From Hoeflea prorocentri (GTDB lineage Bacteria > Pseudomonadota > Alphaproteobacteria > Rhizobiales > Rhizobiaceae), in contig NZ_JAPJZI010000001.1 in NCBI RefSeq assembly GCF_027944115.1, positions 868,001 to 932,000 on the forward strand: a DNA stretch of 64,000 nucleotides, in the 5' to 3' direction. Numbering within the stretch: the stretch's first letter is position 1; the number at the start of each line of letters is the position of its first letter. Position numbers and translations under genes: made by a program. Below the pieces are notes generated by a model. It worked only from the letters and a program-made list of their open reading frames with translations, was not told the DNA's origin and did no database searches. Positions 20,643-29,790 of this stretch are shown here, piece after piece.

Positions 20643-23600
20643 CTAGAACTTCATCTTCAGGCCGCCGCCGAGACGATGACTGTCTCCACCGTCGAAGAAT
20701 GTGCCCTCATAGAAGAACTGGGCGGTCGTTGATGGGTTGAAATCCAGGTCGAAACCGGCGGCGGCGACAAACCCGCTGTCAGCCTCGATTGCGCCGGCAC
20801 TGGAAAAGCTGCTGCCGGCGGCGGCCAACGCAGTGGATCCGACAACGAGGTTGTCATCGCCAAATCCCCATTCCCAGTGGAGGCCGCCCCGCGGTCGGAA
20901 CATCGTGCCGCCGTCAAGCTGCGTGACAGCGCTTAACTCGAAACCGGTGCGCAGGTAGCCGCGGCCGAAATCAGCAGCGCTATAGGCCTGGTTGAGAATG
21001 CCTGCGCCGGTCTCCGTGAAGTTGTTGCGATGGCTATAAACATAGCCGAGCGCTGCCGCAGGTGCGACGCGCAGACCGTAGGCCTGACCAAAGCCAAGCC
21101 GTGGCGCGATGTCGTAGGCACCTGCGAGTGAAGCGGCGAGCAGATGGCCGCCGGCGTTGCCGGTGGCAATGGCGATCCCGCCGCCTGCCGGAACAGCACG
21201 GGTGAAGTCATAATCCTGCAGGCCGTAGGACAATTGCGCCAAAAGCCGCATTGGGCCCTGCTCAATGCGCCCGTAAGCGCCGATATGGACCGTGTCGACA
21301 TCTGACGAACCAGCACCGGAGGTGACATTGGAGCGTGTGTAGCCGATGGCGCCGCCGAGCAGCCAGTCGAACCCGGTTGCCGTGCCTTCAAAGTGGATGC
21401 CGCCGGCTACCCCATAGCTGTCGGCCTGATAACCGGGGGCGACGGCGGTCGTGTCCGCTTCGTCGAACCCGCCTAGTCCCGAAAGCCAGGCGGTGCGTGT
21501 CGGACGTGCAGCAAAACCGGCCGGTTGCGTATTGGCTCCATAGAAGCCTTTGGCGAGGCCCGAGCCGGGGGTCGCTGGCTTGGGCGCGTAGGTGTTGAGC
21601 ATGGTACCGTCATCGACGACAACGCTTTGCCCCGTGCCGTTGCCGGTCATGCGGTCCAGAAGCACGCTGCCGAAGAGCCGCCCCGTTCCGATTTGCGCCT
21701 GCTGCGCATTGGGCACAATGGATTTGTCCGACAGGTTGCCGCCGCCCATTGCGGCAACGAGACTGAGCACCACTTCCTGGCCACCGTCGCCGCCATCAAC
21801 GGTCTGCGGCATCACGTCGAGATCCGGCAGATTGTCGTTGATTGTCGCAAATGTGCCCGATACGGCGTCTGCGCTGTCGATGATCGTGTAGGTCTGGCCC
21901 TCGGCAAAGGCGTTGAGCATGCCAAGGCCGGTCACCGCCAGTGTGCCGCCCAGCGTCGTTGTTCCGTCGACATTGACCAGATCGGTCTGGTCTGGCGCCT
22001 CGATCTCGATAGCCAACGTTCCGTCAGCGGCCAGAACCAGATCGCCGCCAACGTTGAAGGTACCGATGGAGTTGCCCGGCGCGAAGGTGCCGCTATTGGT
22101 GAAATTGCCTGATGTGCCCATGCCCTGGACAAGGCCGCCCGCCAGATTGGTGATGTTGCCGACCATTTGATCCGTGCGGAATGTCGCGCCTGATGCGACG
22201 ATGACATCGATATTGGGCTGATCCGTGCCGATGATGCCGAGCCCTTCATCAACCTCGTAGTCGAGCATGCCGGCGAACGGCACGCCACCTACGGTCAAGG
22301 TGCCCGTACCGGTCTTGGTGATGGCCTCGAAATTTGTGAAGTTGGGTATATTGACCGTCGGATCGAACATGTCGTCGGCACCGGCGCCGGCATTGACGAC
22401 AACACGGTCGCGGTCATCGCCGCCATCCACAAATGCATCTTCGGTAAAGCCCTGATAGAGGAACCGGTCCTCGCCGGCACCCAACAGCGTGATGCCGTTG
22501 ATGACCGCCGTCTGGCGGAAGATTGCCGTGTCATTGCCGTTGCCCAAATCGATGGCCGTGCCGTTGCCACCGGTCAACGTTCCCGCAATGTCGACCGTTG
22601 TGGCGTTTTCCAGGTCAATGTCCCGCGTTGTGTTGTCACCGGTGATTGGATCGACTTCGCTGATCGTGGCACGTGCGTCATCGAAGATGCCGGTGCCTTG
22701 AGCAGAAGACACTCTGCCTCCGTTTTCGATAACGATTGAATTCACAGAAGTCTGGAAACCTGGGGGGAGGAAAAAGTCGATTGCCGGTCCGACGATGATG
22801 CCCGCGCCGTTTGCCCCGGCTGCCTTCACATCGCCGCCAGCCTTCACCGTGATCTGACCTATCCGTGCAAGGACAGCAATGCCGTGAGAACTCGTGCCCT
22901 TGGCGTCGACCAGACCGTTTTCGACGGTCACTTTTCCGGTACCCGTCACGGCGACGCCGATCCCGGCCGATGGAGCGCTTTGGCCGGATTGGCTCAATGC
23001 GCCGTCGATCCCTTCGCCGTCGGTAAAGATGTCACCGGAAGAGATGATCTCGACATTGCTACCGACGAGGTCGCGTTCGTCGAACACGTCGTCGCCATTG
23101 TCAACGAAGTTTGAGAAACCGAAATCGGTGGCACCGATACCGATTGCCGCACCCCGTCTTGTCGGACCGTTGCCGCCCGTTGCCCGGATCGTTCCGATGT
23201 TGACCACCGGTTGACCGGTAATCACGCCCGATACGAAGGTATTTATACCGATTGCTGACCCGCCGACGCCGGTCCCGTCGCCCGTCAGTTCGGCGTCGCC
23301 ACCGGTCGCGATAATCTTGGCAGCGTTCGAGAAGGAACCGATTCCGCTGTAGGTGACGCCCGTCGCGCCACCACCTCGAACTTCGATTGTCGACCCTGCT
23401 GAAGCGGTCCCTGTCGCAGCACCGCCCACTGCATTCACGTCACCTGTTTGTATGAAGCTGAACGGCCCATCGCCTTGATGACTGACGCCAAGCGCCTGCG
23501 CGCCGCCGCCATTCAGGACGGCCTCCATTCCCGAACCGTTCAGGTTCAGCGTCGCGATGCCTCCCGTCGCGTTAAATACGCTGTCTTCGGTCTTCGCAAA

Positions 23601-25394
23601 TGCCGTGCCATTTGGCCCGCTTCGGGCGCCCATACTGAACCCGTGGGCACGGCCGCCATTGATGATCGCATTCATATTGGAACCCGTCATGGTGGCCATG
23701 ACGTTGCCGCCTTTTGTGGTCACTGACCCGCCAATATCGTAGTCCAATTCGTCAGCGCTAAACAAACCGCCTCTCGCGTCGCTCCCGCCAAACCGGTTGA
23801 TCCGTACGGTTTCATCCGGCGTGAATATGCTGCGGCTGTCGAGATCGTTGATCGTCGACGTGCCCGTGCCGACAATCTCGGCCTCGACATCCCCTCCGAC
23901 TACATCGATATCGCCAGTGATGGTGGCACTCAGCTTCCGGGTGTCCGTATTACCTGAAAAGAACGGCGTAGACTCGAACGCAGACGCGCTGTTTCCTTGA
24001 ACGTCGACCGCAACCAGACCGTCGGGGCTGTCGGCGCCATCGACGGCCTTGGCGACGAAGGTCGATTTCATATTGGTGACCCGGAGACCGCCATTCAGCG
24101 TGAAATCGCGCTCGCTCGGCTTGGTGATGAAGATGCCGACCTGGCCGGGTATCTCGGTGCGGACAATCGCCTTGTTCTGAGCGCCGCCGGTGCCCGTCGT
24201 GTTGGCGATGGACTGGGCGACCACTTCGCCGCCCGTCAGGCTCACATCGCCATTGATCGTAACGTTGGTTTCCTGTGCAAATGACACTTGATCGTCATTG
24301 CCAAACGGGTTGTTGCGAATGAAGAGGGCTCGGCCGCCGCTATGCTTGGCGATGACGGAGGCAATGGCGTCCGTGACCTCGCTCGAGGCGTCGATACCAC
24401 CGCCGGAAACCGCGATGTTACCGTTTTGCGTGATGTCGATATTGCCGTTGGCTTCGATCTGATAGCCCATGTGCTGACTATCTAAATTCGTTCCTGTGCC
24501 GGCATCTGAAAATCGGGTGGAGAACACCCGCTGGTTCGTGCCCGGATTGGCGTTGCGGTTGACGTTGAGTTTGCGCTGACCGCCGTCCAGTATGACATTG
24601 CCAGTGTTGGTGAAGTTGATGTCGCCGCTGGCATCACGCAGACGAATCGCGCCGAACTGTCCCATCACGAAGTCGCGTTCGCCACCTGGAGCAAAGGTGT
24701 TTGATCGCCGGCTCACTGTTGCCGTCACTGTCGGGCGGGTGACGTCTATCTCGCCGATCCTGTCTATATCGATGCCTGTCCCGGTGATCAGAGAGAACGT
24801 CCCGAAATTATTGAGATCGAAATCACTGATGTTGGTCGCGTCGCGCATGGTCGCGCCGGTGATGTCACCGAAGATCGTTCCGGAAACAGCGCCGTCGGTG
24901 CGCCCCTCGAAACCCGAACGGCGCGTTCTCGAAAACGTCGTGTCGAGCATGATGTTGAACGGTGTCAGACCGGCGTCGAACACGATGTCCCGGTCCGTTG
25001 CACTCTCAAACCGGAGCCCGAACCCGCCGACGGTCGGGCCATCGACGGTGACGAGGCCGAAATCACTCGTGACTGCCCGGCCATCGGGGATCGAGCCCGA
25101 GCATGTCACCGAACCTGGCGCCAGCATACACTGCGCCTGCGCGACTGCCGGAAACAACGCCGTGCTCGCAAGCAGGGCTCCGATGATGAGACGTGCGCGT
25201 GAGCCTGGCGCAATCGCGCTCACAGATATCGGCAATGACCGCCTGCCGCCATGGCGTAATACTTGGTTCTGCCCGGGTGTGAGTACAAAAACGCTCGCAG
25301 GCCTCAGGAACCGTCGCTTGGACCCGCGCCGGGTTGCAGTCAACTTTTCTTGCATCGTGCGGGTTCGCAGCAGTGTTTCAGTTTCTTTGGCCAT
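20643..25394 (-). CDS. Autotransporter adhesin-like protein (type Va secretion), 1583 residues
   Basis: This is a surface protein that should be exported through the Sec system and its own outer-membrane barrel. It has an unusually long N-terminal region of about 85 residues with basic clusters (RRGSKRRFLR) before the hydrophobic signal ending ALFPAVAQA. The passenger of about 1200 residues is rich in Gly, Asn, Asp and Thr with repeating segments such as NGGGAQALGVSHQGDGPFSF, consistent with a beta-helix. A C-terminal barrel of about 280 residues runs from TRTAWLSGLGGF and ends LGGGLKMKF, with the terminal Phe typical of BAM substrates. ATG 25394 has GGGGGA upstream; the frame extends to 25457. 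No protease catalytic motif was seen. Confidence 0.88.
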   Translation of the reverse strand: MAKETETLLRTRTMQEKLTATRRGSKRRFLRPASVFVLTPGQNQVLRHGGRRSLPISVSAIAPGSRARLIIGALLASTALFPAVAQAQCMLAPGSVTCSGSIPDGRAVTSDFGLVTVDGPTVGGFGLRFESATDRDIVFDAGLTPFNIMLDTTFSRTRRSGFEGRTDGAVSGTIFGDITGATMRDATNISDFDLNNFGTFSLITGTGIDIDRIGEIDVTRPTVTATVSRRSNTFAPGGERDFVMGQFGAIRLRDASGDINFTNTGNVILDGGQRKLNVNRNANPGTNQRVFSTRFSDAGTGTNLDSQHMGYQIEANGNIDITQNGNIAVSGGGIDASSEVTDAIASVIAKHSGGRALFIRNNPFGNDDQVSFAQETNVTINGDVSLTGGEVVAQSIANTTGTGGAQNKAIVRTEIPGQVGIFITKPSERDFTLNGGLRVTNMKSTFVAKAVDGADSPDGLVAVDVQGNSASAFESTPFFSGNTDTRKLSATITGDIDVVGGDVEAEIVGTGTSTINDLDSRSIFTPDETVRINRFGGSDARGGLFSADELDYDIGGSVTTKGGNVMATMTGSNMNAIINGGRAHGFSMGARSGPNGTAFAKTEDSVFNATGGIATLNLNGSGMEAVLNGGGAQALGVSHQGDGPFSFIQTGDVNAVGGAATGTASAGSTIEVRGGGATGVTYSGIGSFSNAAKIIATGGDAELTGDGTGVGGSAIGINTFVSGVITGQPVVNIGTIRATGGNGPTRRGAAIGIGATDFGFSNFVDNGDDVFDERDLVGSNVEIISSGDIFTDGEGIDGALSQSGQSAPSAGIGVAVTGTGKVTVENGLVDAKGTSSHGIAVLARIGQITVKAGGDVKAAGANGAGIIVGPAIDFFLPPGFQTSVNSIVIENGGRVSSAQGTGIFDDARATISEVDPITGDNTTRDIDLENATTVDIAGTLTGGNGTAIDLGNGNDTAIFRQTAVINGITLLGAGEDRFLYQGFTEDAFVDGGDDRDRVVVNAGAGADDMFDPTVNIPNFTNFEAITKTGTGTLTVGGVPFAGMLDYEVDEGLGIIGTDQPNIDVIVASGATFRTDQMVGNITNLAGGLVQGMGTSGNFTNSGTFAPGNSIGTFNVGGDLVLAADGTLAIEIEAPDQTDLVNVDGTTTLGGTLAVTGLGMLNAFAEGQTYTIIDSADAVSGTFATINDNLPDLDVMPQTVDGGDGGQEVVLSLVAAMGGGNLSDKSIVPNAQQAQIGTGRLFGSVLLDRMTGNGTGQSVVVDDGTMLNTYAPKPATPGSGLAKGFYGANTQPAGFAARPTRTAWLSGLGGFDEADTTAVAPGYQADSYGVAGGIHFEGTATGFDWLLGGAIGYTRSNVTSGAGSSDVDTVHIGAYGRIEQGPMRLLAQLSYGLQDYDFTRAVPAGGGIAIATGNAGGHLLAASLAGAYDIAPRLGFGQAYGLRVAPAAALGYVYSHRNNFTETGAGILNQAYSAADFGRGYLRTGFELSAVTQLDGGTMFRPRGGLHWEWGFGDDNLVVGSTALAAAGSSFSSAGAIEADSGFVAAAGFDLDFNPSTTAQFFYEGTFFDGGDSHRLGGGLKMKF

Positions 25395-25595
25395 ACCTGT
25401 CCCCCGACAGCTGAAAAATACACTTAAAGGTTGTATATTGGTTATGAAGCTGTCCAAGGTCAGAGTTAAAAGTCTGCTTGAAATGTGTCTACTGTCGAAA
25501 CCTACAGTCGGTTGCGGTTTTTACCGCTTGGTCCTGTATTTTTTTCATCAACAAAGGGCAGGTTGGATCAAAGGCAATGCCGTTGGTCGCGTTCA

Positions 25596-25826
25596 TCAGA
25601 TCAACCCCAGCCGAATCGCCTTGGCCACGGTTTCGACGCGCGTCCGACATCCAAGCTTGGTGCGGGCGCTCGCAACATGGTACAAAATGGTGCGTTCGGC
25701 GATATTGAGCGTGTCGGCGGCCTGCGCATGGTTCTTGCCATCGGCAAGGCAGGTCAGCACTTCACACTCTCGGTGTGACAGCGGCGAGACCTCCTCTGAA
25801 GGCTTTGGCAAAATGCGGTCGGTCAC
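25596..25826 (-). CDS. LuxR-type HTH-only regulator (76 residues)
   Basis: This is a stand-alone GerE/LuxR DNA-binding domain: LSHRECEVLTCLADGKNHAQAADTLNIAERTILYHVASARTKLGCRTRVETVAKAIRLGLI, with the recognition helix in ERTILYHV. No sensing domain precedes it. The start is a GTG at 25826 with a weak upstream GGGACGA. It is transcribed towards the autotransporter gene 201 bp away, which makes that gene a plausible target. Whether it is a natural single-domain regulator or the surviving end of a larger LuxR protein cannot be decided here. Confidence 0.75.
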   Translation of the reverse strand: MTDRILPKPSEEVSPLSHRECEVLTCLADGKNHAQAADTLNIAERTILYHVASARTKLGCRTRVETVAKAIRLGLI

Positions 25827-26208
25827 TGGCTGTCGTCCCCATCCAGACGTGCCCGGCGCCGCCCCACACCGGATCGGCGTGGCCGGATTTCGGCATTAAA
25901 CCGTCACCTTGAACCACAGCCTATCATTGTAAATTTTCTGAACTGACCGGTTAAATGTCAATATGGAAAATTTATTTTCATTTTGAAAATTTTCTGCTAA
26001 TGACAACCTTGCTGTTTCGCCCTTTGCGTGCGGCTTTATTATTGATTTTAAAAGAAAAATAGTGACTGAAGGCGTGTGTTTTATACCCATGATTGCGCTC
26101 ATGCCTACGTGACCGCAGCAAAGTGGCTGTCAAAATGAAAAATTTCCTGAAAGTGCAGTTTCTTTGCGGACGCAAACGGCGCTAAAAAAACCGAAACGGA
26201 CAGAGGCA
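25827..26208. other. A+T-rich intergenic region
   Basis: This stretch of about 380 bp has no convincing gene. The central part (25915-26060) is clearly A+T-rich compared with the surroundings and contains runs such as TTTATTATTGATTTTAAAAG. A 68-codon frame on the minus strand (25896-26102) has no family resemblance and no ribosome site. It probably holds the promoters for the LuxR-type gene (leftward) and the TetR gene (rightward), and is a candidate site for binding by nucleoid proteins. Confidence 0.5.
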
Positions 26209-26817
26209 ATGGTCAAGAAAATATCGGAAATTCGGCGCCTGGAAATCGTCAAAGCGCTCTATGGCGCGATCGAGGCACGCGGGATCAATCTGCCGAGTTA
26301 TGACAGGATCGCCGAGGAGGGCGGCATGTCGCGGCAGCTTGTGCGGCATTACTTTGAAAATGCCGACGACATGGTCATTGCACTGTGCGATATGCTGGCC
26401 GACACCTATCGCGACTGTCTGATGCGGGGCATCGTCTCGGCCGACGACAGCAAGCGCCTGAGCGTGTTTCTCGATTTCTATTTCGATCTCCTGTCGGAGA
26501 AGGGCTTGCCCAAGCCTGCGGACGATACGGTCTACGACGCGCTCTTTGCGCTTGCGGGAACCAACGCTGCCGTCCGTGAGAACCTGAAAAACCAGTACAC
26601 GCTTCTCCAGATGACACTCGCCCATGAAATCCAGATCAGCTATCCGGATCTCAGCCCCAATGAGTGCCGGGAACTGGGCTATCTCATCGTGATCACCATG
26701 TACGGCCATTGGAAAATGGTCGCGACCCTGGGCTTCAGCCGCGACAACAACACGGTTGCCCGGCAAGCGCTCGACCGGCTGATCGAGTCATATGTTGCTG
26801 CGCATGAGGGGGGGTGA
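26209..26817 (+). CDS. TetR-family transcriptional regulator
   Basis: The protein (202 residues from ATG 26209) has an N-terminal helix-turn-helix in INLPSYDRIAEEGGMSRQLVRHYFENADDMVIALCDML, the standard TetR arrangement, followed by an all-helical ligand-binding domain. The ligand is unknown. The frame is open to a TTG at 26164, adding 15 basic residues (TALKKPKRTEA) that could be a genuine N-terminal arm. AGAGG lies just before the chosen ATG. No divergent partner gene is adjacent except the LuxR-type HTH gene across the A+T-rich spacer, so its target is not obvious. Confidence 0.85.
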   Translation: MVKKISEIRRLEIVKALYGAIEARGINLPSYDRIAEEGGMSRQLVRHYFENADDMVIALCDMLADTYRDCLMRGIVSADDSKRLSVFLDFYFDLLSEKGLPKPADDTVYDALFALAGTNAAVRENLKNQYTLLQMTLAHEIQISYPDLSPNECRELGYLIVITMYGHWKMVATLGFSRDNNTVARQALDRLIESYVAAHEGG

Positions 26818-26890
26818 GGTAAGGGGTGTCGGATTGAGTTTTGGTTGCTATTTCAGACGAACCCTCGACCTGCTGTCCGGCCAGCCGACG

Positions 26891-27328
26891 CTACCCATTT
26901 TTTAGCCTGCCCTGGCTGAAGGCGATGCTCGGATCGGACGAGTGTTCGACATTATCTCCGAGGATTTCCACCCAGGCATGTTTTCGATGTTCGTAGACCG
27001 AAAAGCGCGGGGGAGGAAAACTTGTATCCGCAAACGCACCCACCGGGATCGCAATGACGCCTGGCCAGCCCTCAATGACGTAAGCAAGGGTCGAACCGCA
27101 GTCGGGGCAGAACTGGTAGGTCGCCTTGTGACCGCTGTCGGCGATCCGTTCCCAGACCTTGAAATTTCCGGAAATGACAACGTCAGCCTCGTTCCAGCGG
27201 GCTTGCGTTGCAAACGCACTACCGGAGCGTTTTTGACATTCCAGGCAGTGGCACACCGACACGCGCACCGGCTCACCTTCACAAGCCGCCCTGAGCTGTC
27301 CACATCTGCATGTCGCCGTCCGCTTCAT
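26891..27328 (-). CDS. GFA (CENP-V/glutathione-dependent formaldehyde-activating-like) family protein
   Basis: This is a small zinc protein of 145 residues with the family cysteine pattern: CRCGQ at the start, VCHCLECQKRSGSAF around residue 30 and FCPDCGSTL near residue 80. GFA proteins were named after a formaldehyde-glutathione enzyme, but most members, including this one, have no demonstrated reaction. The start ATG 27328 gives the typical beginning MKRTATCRCGQL. The frame continues to 27442 without family resemblance. It has no obvious operon partner. Confidence 0.88.
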   Translation of the reverse strand: MKRTATCRCGQLRAACEGEPVRVSVCHCLECQKRSGSAFATQARWNEADVVISGNFKVWERIADSGHKATYQFCPDCGSTLAYVIEGWPGVIAIPVGAFADTSFPPPRFSVYEHRKHAWVEILGDNVEHSSDPSIAFSQGRLKNG

Positions 27329-27609
27329 CCGGCCGAAGATATCGAAACAGATTGGATTTAGAAAGGTCCGGCGGGGGCGCTCGAAGGCCATTGCGGATTC
27401 TTCGAGATATGTTCGCCGCGTCCGGTAATGCCCGTGATGCAAACCGCACTCGCCTCAAGAGGTCCGTTAAGTTCGGTTTGAAAACGGGAAGCCTCGGCGC
27501 AATCTGAGCTCGCCGCCGCTGAGTGTCATGCCGACGAACTGGTTGCCCGCTGCGCCTTTGCCGCATTGGGCACCTATGTCGGTCAAGATGCAGTTGTCGT
27601 GAAAGCAAA
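27329..27609. other. Intergenic region with a possible gene remnant
   Basis: No complete gene is visible in these 281 bp. On the plus strand, after an in-frame stop at about 27480, a 43-codon stretch without a start codon reads ...ELVARCAFAALGTYVGQDA... and ends at a TAG at 27610-27612. This looks protein-like and could be the 3' stub of a deleted gene, but I recognise no family and chance cannot be excluded. Confidence 0.3.
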
Positions 27610-27942
27610 CTAGGCCGTTTCGCTCATCAACGCCATTGCCGCAACGGCGCAACCAACGCCGGCGACCTGCCTTATCCCCAGTCCGTCGCCAAACCACAAG
27701 ACACCGATCAGCACGGCAGCGATCAGGCTGAGCATGGAATAGAAAACGGTGCCCTGGCCGAGGCCGACGTGACGCATGGTGAAGTACCAGCAGACGGCCG
27801 TCAGTCCGTAGAGGATGATCCCCACCATCGTTGCAAAGGACACGAACCGGGCCTTGTCCGCTGCGGATTTGATGACGACGTCACCGGCCAGGTCTATGAG
27901 GGCGGTGGCCAGGGCGAACATGAGTCCAAGCAAAAGCGGCAT
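27610..27942 (-). CDS. Small multidrug resistance/EmrE-like membrane protein
   Basis: This 110-residue protein consists of four hydrophobic helices, the size and layout of the small multidrug resistance/EamA half-unit group in the DMT superfamily. The C-terminal helix pair includes VFYSMLSLIAAVLIGVLWFGDGLGIRQVAGVGCAVAAMALM, resembling the GTVFY...GE segment of EmrE-like proteins. The glutamate usual in helix 1 of true EmrE is not evident: the first helix has LIDLAGDVVIKSA, with acidic Asp residues instead. The substrate is therefore uncertain. It lies between the GFA gene and the LacI regulator on the same strand. Confidence 0.75.
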   Translation of the reverse strand: MPLLLGLMFALATALIDLAGDVVIKSAADKARFVSFATMVGIILYGLTAVCWYFTMRHVGLGQGTVFYSMLSLIAAVLIGVLWFGDGLGIRQVAGVGCAVAAMALMSETA

Positions 27943-28079
27943 GGCGTTCTTTCCGGTGTTTCAGGGACAGCTGGAATCTTGTGCTGTTTCTGCGGTCGAC
28001 GGTCAAGGCTGGAGCGACCCCTGGCGTGGATGGTGTCGATGTCCGATTGCAGAAAGCTTGCCGCGTAGGTAGCCCCGTA

Positions 28080-29120
28080 TCAATCCGAAGGCGGCACGCC
28101 TGTCGATTCACGCACGACAAGACTGACATCTATCTCAATGGCCCTCGGAGCTTCCAACCTCTCAAGTCGGGCGAGCAATGTGTCGGCGGCACGACACCAC
28201 ATCTCCTCCGTCGGGATCTGAATCGTCGAGAGCGACGGCTTGAGGTGCTTGGAAAGGACCAGATCGTCAAAACCGATGACCGAGACCTGCCGTGGAATGT
28301 CTATGCCGCTGTTGTTTGCTTCAAGGATCGCACCGAAACCCAGGACATCATTGCCGCAGATGATTGCCGTTGGAGGCTCGGGGTGGCTCATGAGATGTCG
28401 GAACGCTGCGCCGCCTTCGTCGATTTCATAGCGTCTCTCGAGGATTCGTCTGGGCGGCATTTCAATGCCATGCTTTGACAGTTCCTTGCGAACGCCTTCG
28501 ATCCGTTGCGCTGCCCTGTCATTGTCTTTGGCAATGCCGGCGATCATGCCGAATTCACGATGGCCGAGGTCAACAAGATATTTGGTGGCCAGGGCCGCTG
28601 CCTTGCTGTTGTCGAAGCCAACACAAAAACTGCCATCGGTGTCGTAAGTTCCGGTGTTCACAAAAGGTGTATGTTCCCTTTTCAGCATCTGAACGCATTC
28701 CGGCAGATGCGTGTTGCCCATCATGATTATCCCGGCCACCTGTTGGACGAGAAAATTCTGGCAGAGTTCATATTCCAGCTCGGGCTCATAGTTGCTGGAG
28801 CCCAGAAGCAGAAAGTAGCCTTTCGTATGCAGGTAAGATTGCAGGGCTTGAATGCCGGTTGCAAAAATCGAGTTGTCAATCGTTGGTATGATGGCGCCGA
28901 TGACCCGGCTGTTTCTGCTGGAAAGAGCACGCGCTGCGCCATTGGGAATGTAACCGAGCTTCTTGATGGCTTCCTGCACGGCAGTGCGTGTTTTCTGTTT
29001 GGTGCGGTTCGGGGCGTTCAGCACCCGGGAAACACTTGCTGTCGAAACACCCGCCTCCCTTGCAACATCAAAGATGCTTGTGGCGTTTCTGTCATTCTTC
29101 GGTTGTAAAGGTTTTCTCAA
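28080..29120 (-). CDS. LacI-family transcriptional regulator
   Basis: The protein has an N-terminal LacI HTH and hinge (SIFDVAREAGVSTASVSRVLNAPNRTKQKTRTAVQEAIKKLGYIPNGAARAL). A periplasmic-binding-protein-like sugar-sensor domain follows (RVIGAIIPTIDNSIFATGIQALQ onwards). There is no ATG near the N-terminus. TTG 29120 has GAGG six bases upstream and gives 346 residues; TTG 29132 is the alternative. It diverges from the dctQ-dctM-dctP TRAP operon, and a palindromic operator lies between them, so it most likely represses that operon until the transported substrate or a derivative binds. Confidence 0.93.
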   Translation of the reverse strand: MRKPLQPKNDRNATSIFDVAREAGVSTASVSRVLNAPNRTKQKTRTAVQEAIKKLGYIPNGAARALSSRNSRVIGAIIPTIDNSIFATGIQALQSYLHTKGYFLLLGSSNYEPELEYELCQNFLVQQVAGIIMMGNTHLPECVQMLKREHTPFVNTGTYDTDGSFCVGFDNSKAAALATKYLVDLGHREFGMIAGIAKDNDRAAQRIEGVRKELSKHGIEMPPRRILERRYEIDEGGAAFRHLMSHPEPPTAIICGNDVLGFGAILEANNSGIDIPRQVSVIGFDDLVLSKHLKPSLSTIQIPTEEMWCRAADTLLARLERLEAPRAIEIDVSLVVRESTGVPPSD

Positions 29121-29244
29121 TTGCTGCCTCAAGACGAAGATTATGTGTATTGAAGATAGAATATCAAATCACTGAATTCAAACTAAATGGCTTAGTGGCC
29201 GGGTTTATAGGTCGCGCGCAGGATTGACTCTGATATGTCTCAAA

Positions 29245-29260
29245 TTGTAAAGGTTTACAA
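29245..29260. promoter_or_regulatory. LacI-type operator candidate ahead of the TRAP operon
   Basis: TTGTAAAGGTTTACAA has perfect 7-bp arms around a GG centre, and lies 21-36 bases upstream of the dctQ start. Its position over the probable promoter fits repression by the divergently encoded LacI-family protein. A second left half-site, TTGTAAAGGTTT, occurs at 29103-29114 inside the regulator's own first codons. Confidence 0.65.
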
Positions 29261-29280
29261 AATGGGAGGGCTGTTAACGT

Positions 29281-29790
29281 ATGGATCGACTGCTCCGTTA
29301 TCTGAGAGTCTTCAATAAGGGGATCGCGGGTACAGCGCTTGTAGCGAGCGGAACACTGGTCGCCATCATCACCATTGTGGTCGCGGCGGGCGTGTTTTGG
29401 AGGTACGTTCTCAATGACTCTTTGTCCTGGACGGAAGAACTGGCGCGCTATCTGTTGATCTGGCTTGCCGCCGTCGGATCGATCGTTGCCATGCACCGCC
29501 GGCAACACATCGCCATCGATATTCTGCCTGACATGGTAACCGGCCTGGGAGGCAGAGCCATTCGCCTCCTGATCGCATTGGTCATCATTCTGACCTGCGC
29601 GGTGATGACCTATTTCGGATGGATCCTTGCCTGGAACGCCTGGGGGCAGACGGCATCCAGCTTCTACCTGCCGCTCTTTTATACGACGGCTGCAATTCCC
29701 GTTGCGACTACGGGATTTCTGCTGATGGCAATTGAGCAGGCGCTTGATGTGATATGCGGTGAAGAACTGCATAGTGGTGAGGCCGTATGA
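29281..29790 (+). CDS. TRAP transporter small permease (DctQ type)
   Basis: This is the small four-helix membrane subunit of a tripartite ATP-independent periplasmic transporter. The 169 residues show the DctQ pattern VFWRYVLNDSLSWTEELARYLLIWLAAVGSIVAMHRRQHIAID in helices 1-2. It forms the membrane complex with DctM, which follows with a 4-bp ATGA overlap. ATG 29281 has GGGAGGG ten bases upstream. It is the first gene of the LacI-controlled operon. Confidence 0.93.
   Translation: MDRLLRYLRVFNKGIAGTALVASGTLVAIITIVVAAGVFWRYVLNDSLSWTEELARYLLIWLAAVGSIVAMHRRQHIAIDILPDMVTGLGGRAIRLLIALVIILTCAVMTYFGWILAWNAWGQTASSFYLPLFYTTAAIPVATTGFLLMAIEQALDVICGEELHSGEAV

Noticed and set aside
25896-26102. 68-codon minus-strand frame in the A+T-rich spacer
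   Set aside because: Low-complexity composition, no ribosome site, no family resemblance.
27523-28068. 181-codon plus-strand frame opposite the small multidrug-type transporter
   Set aside because: The minus-strand frame encodes a clear four-helix membrane protein; the plus frame is its shadow.
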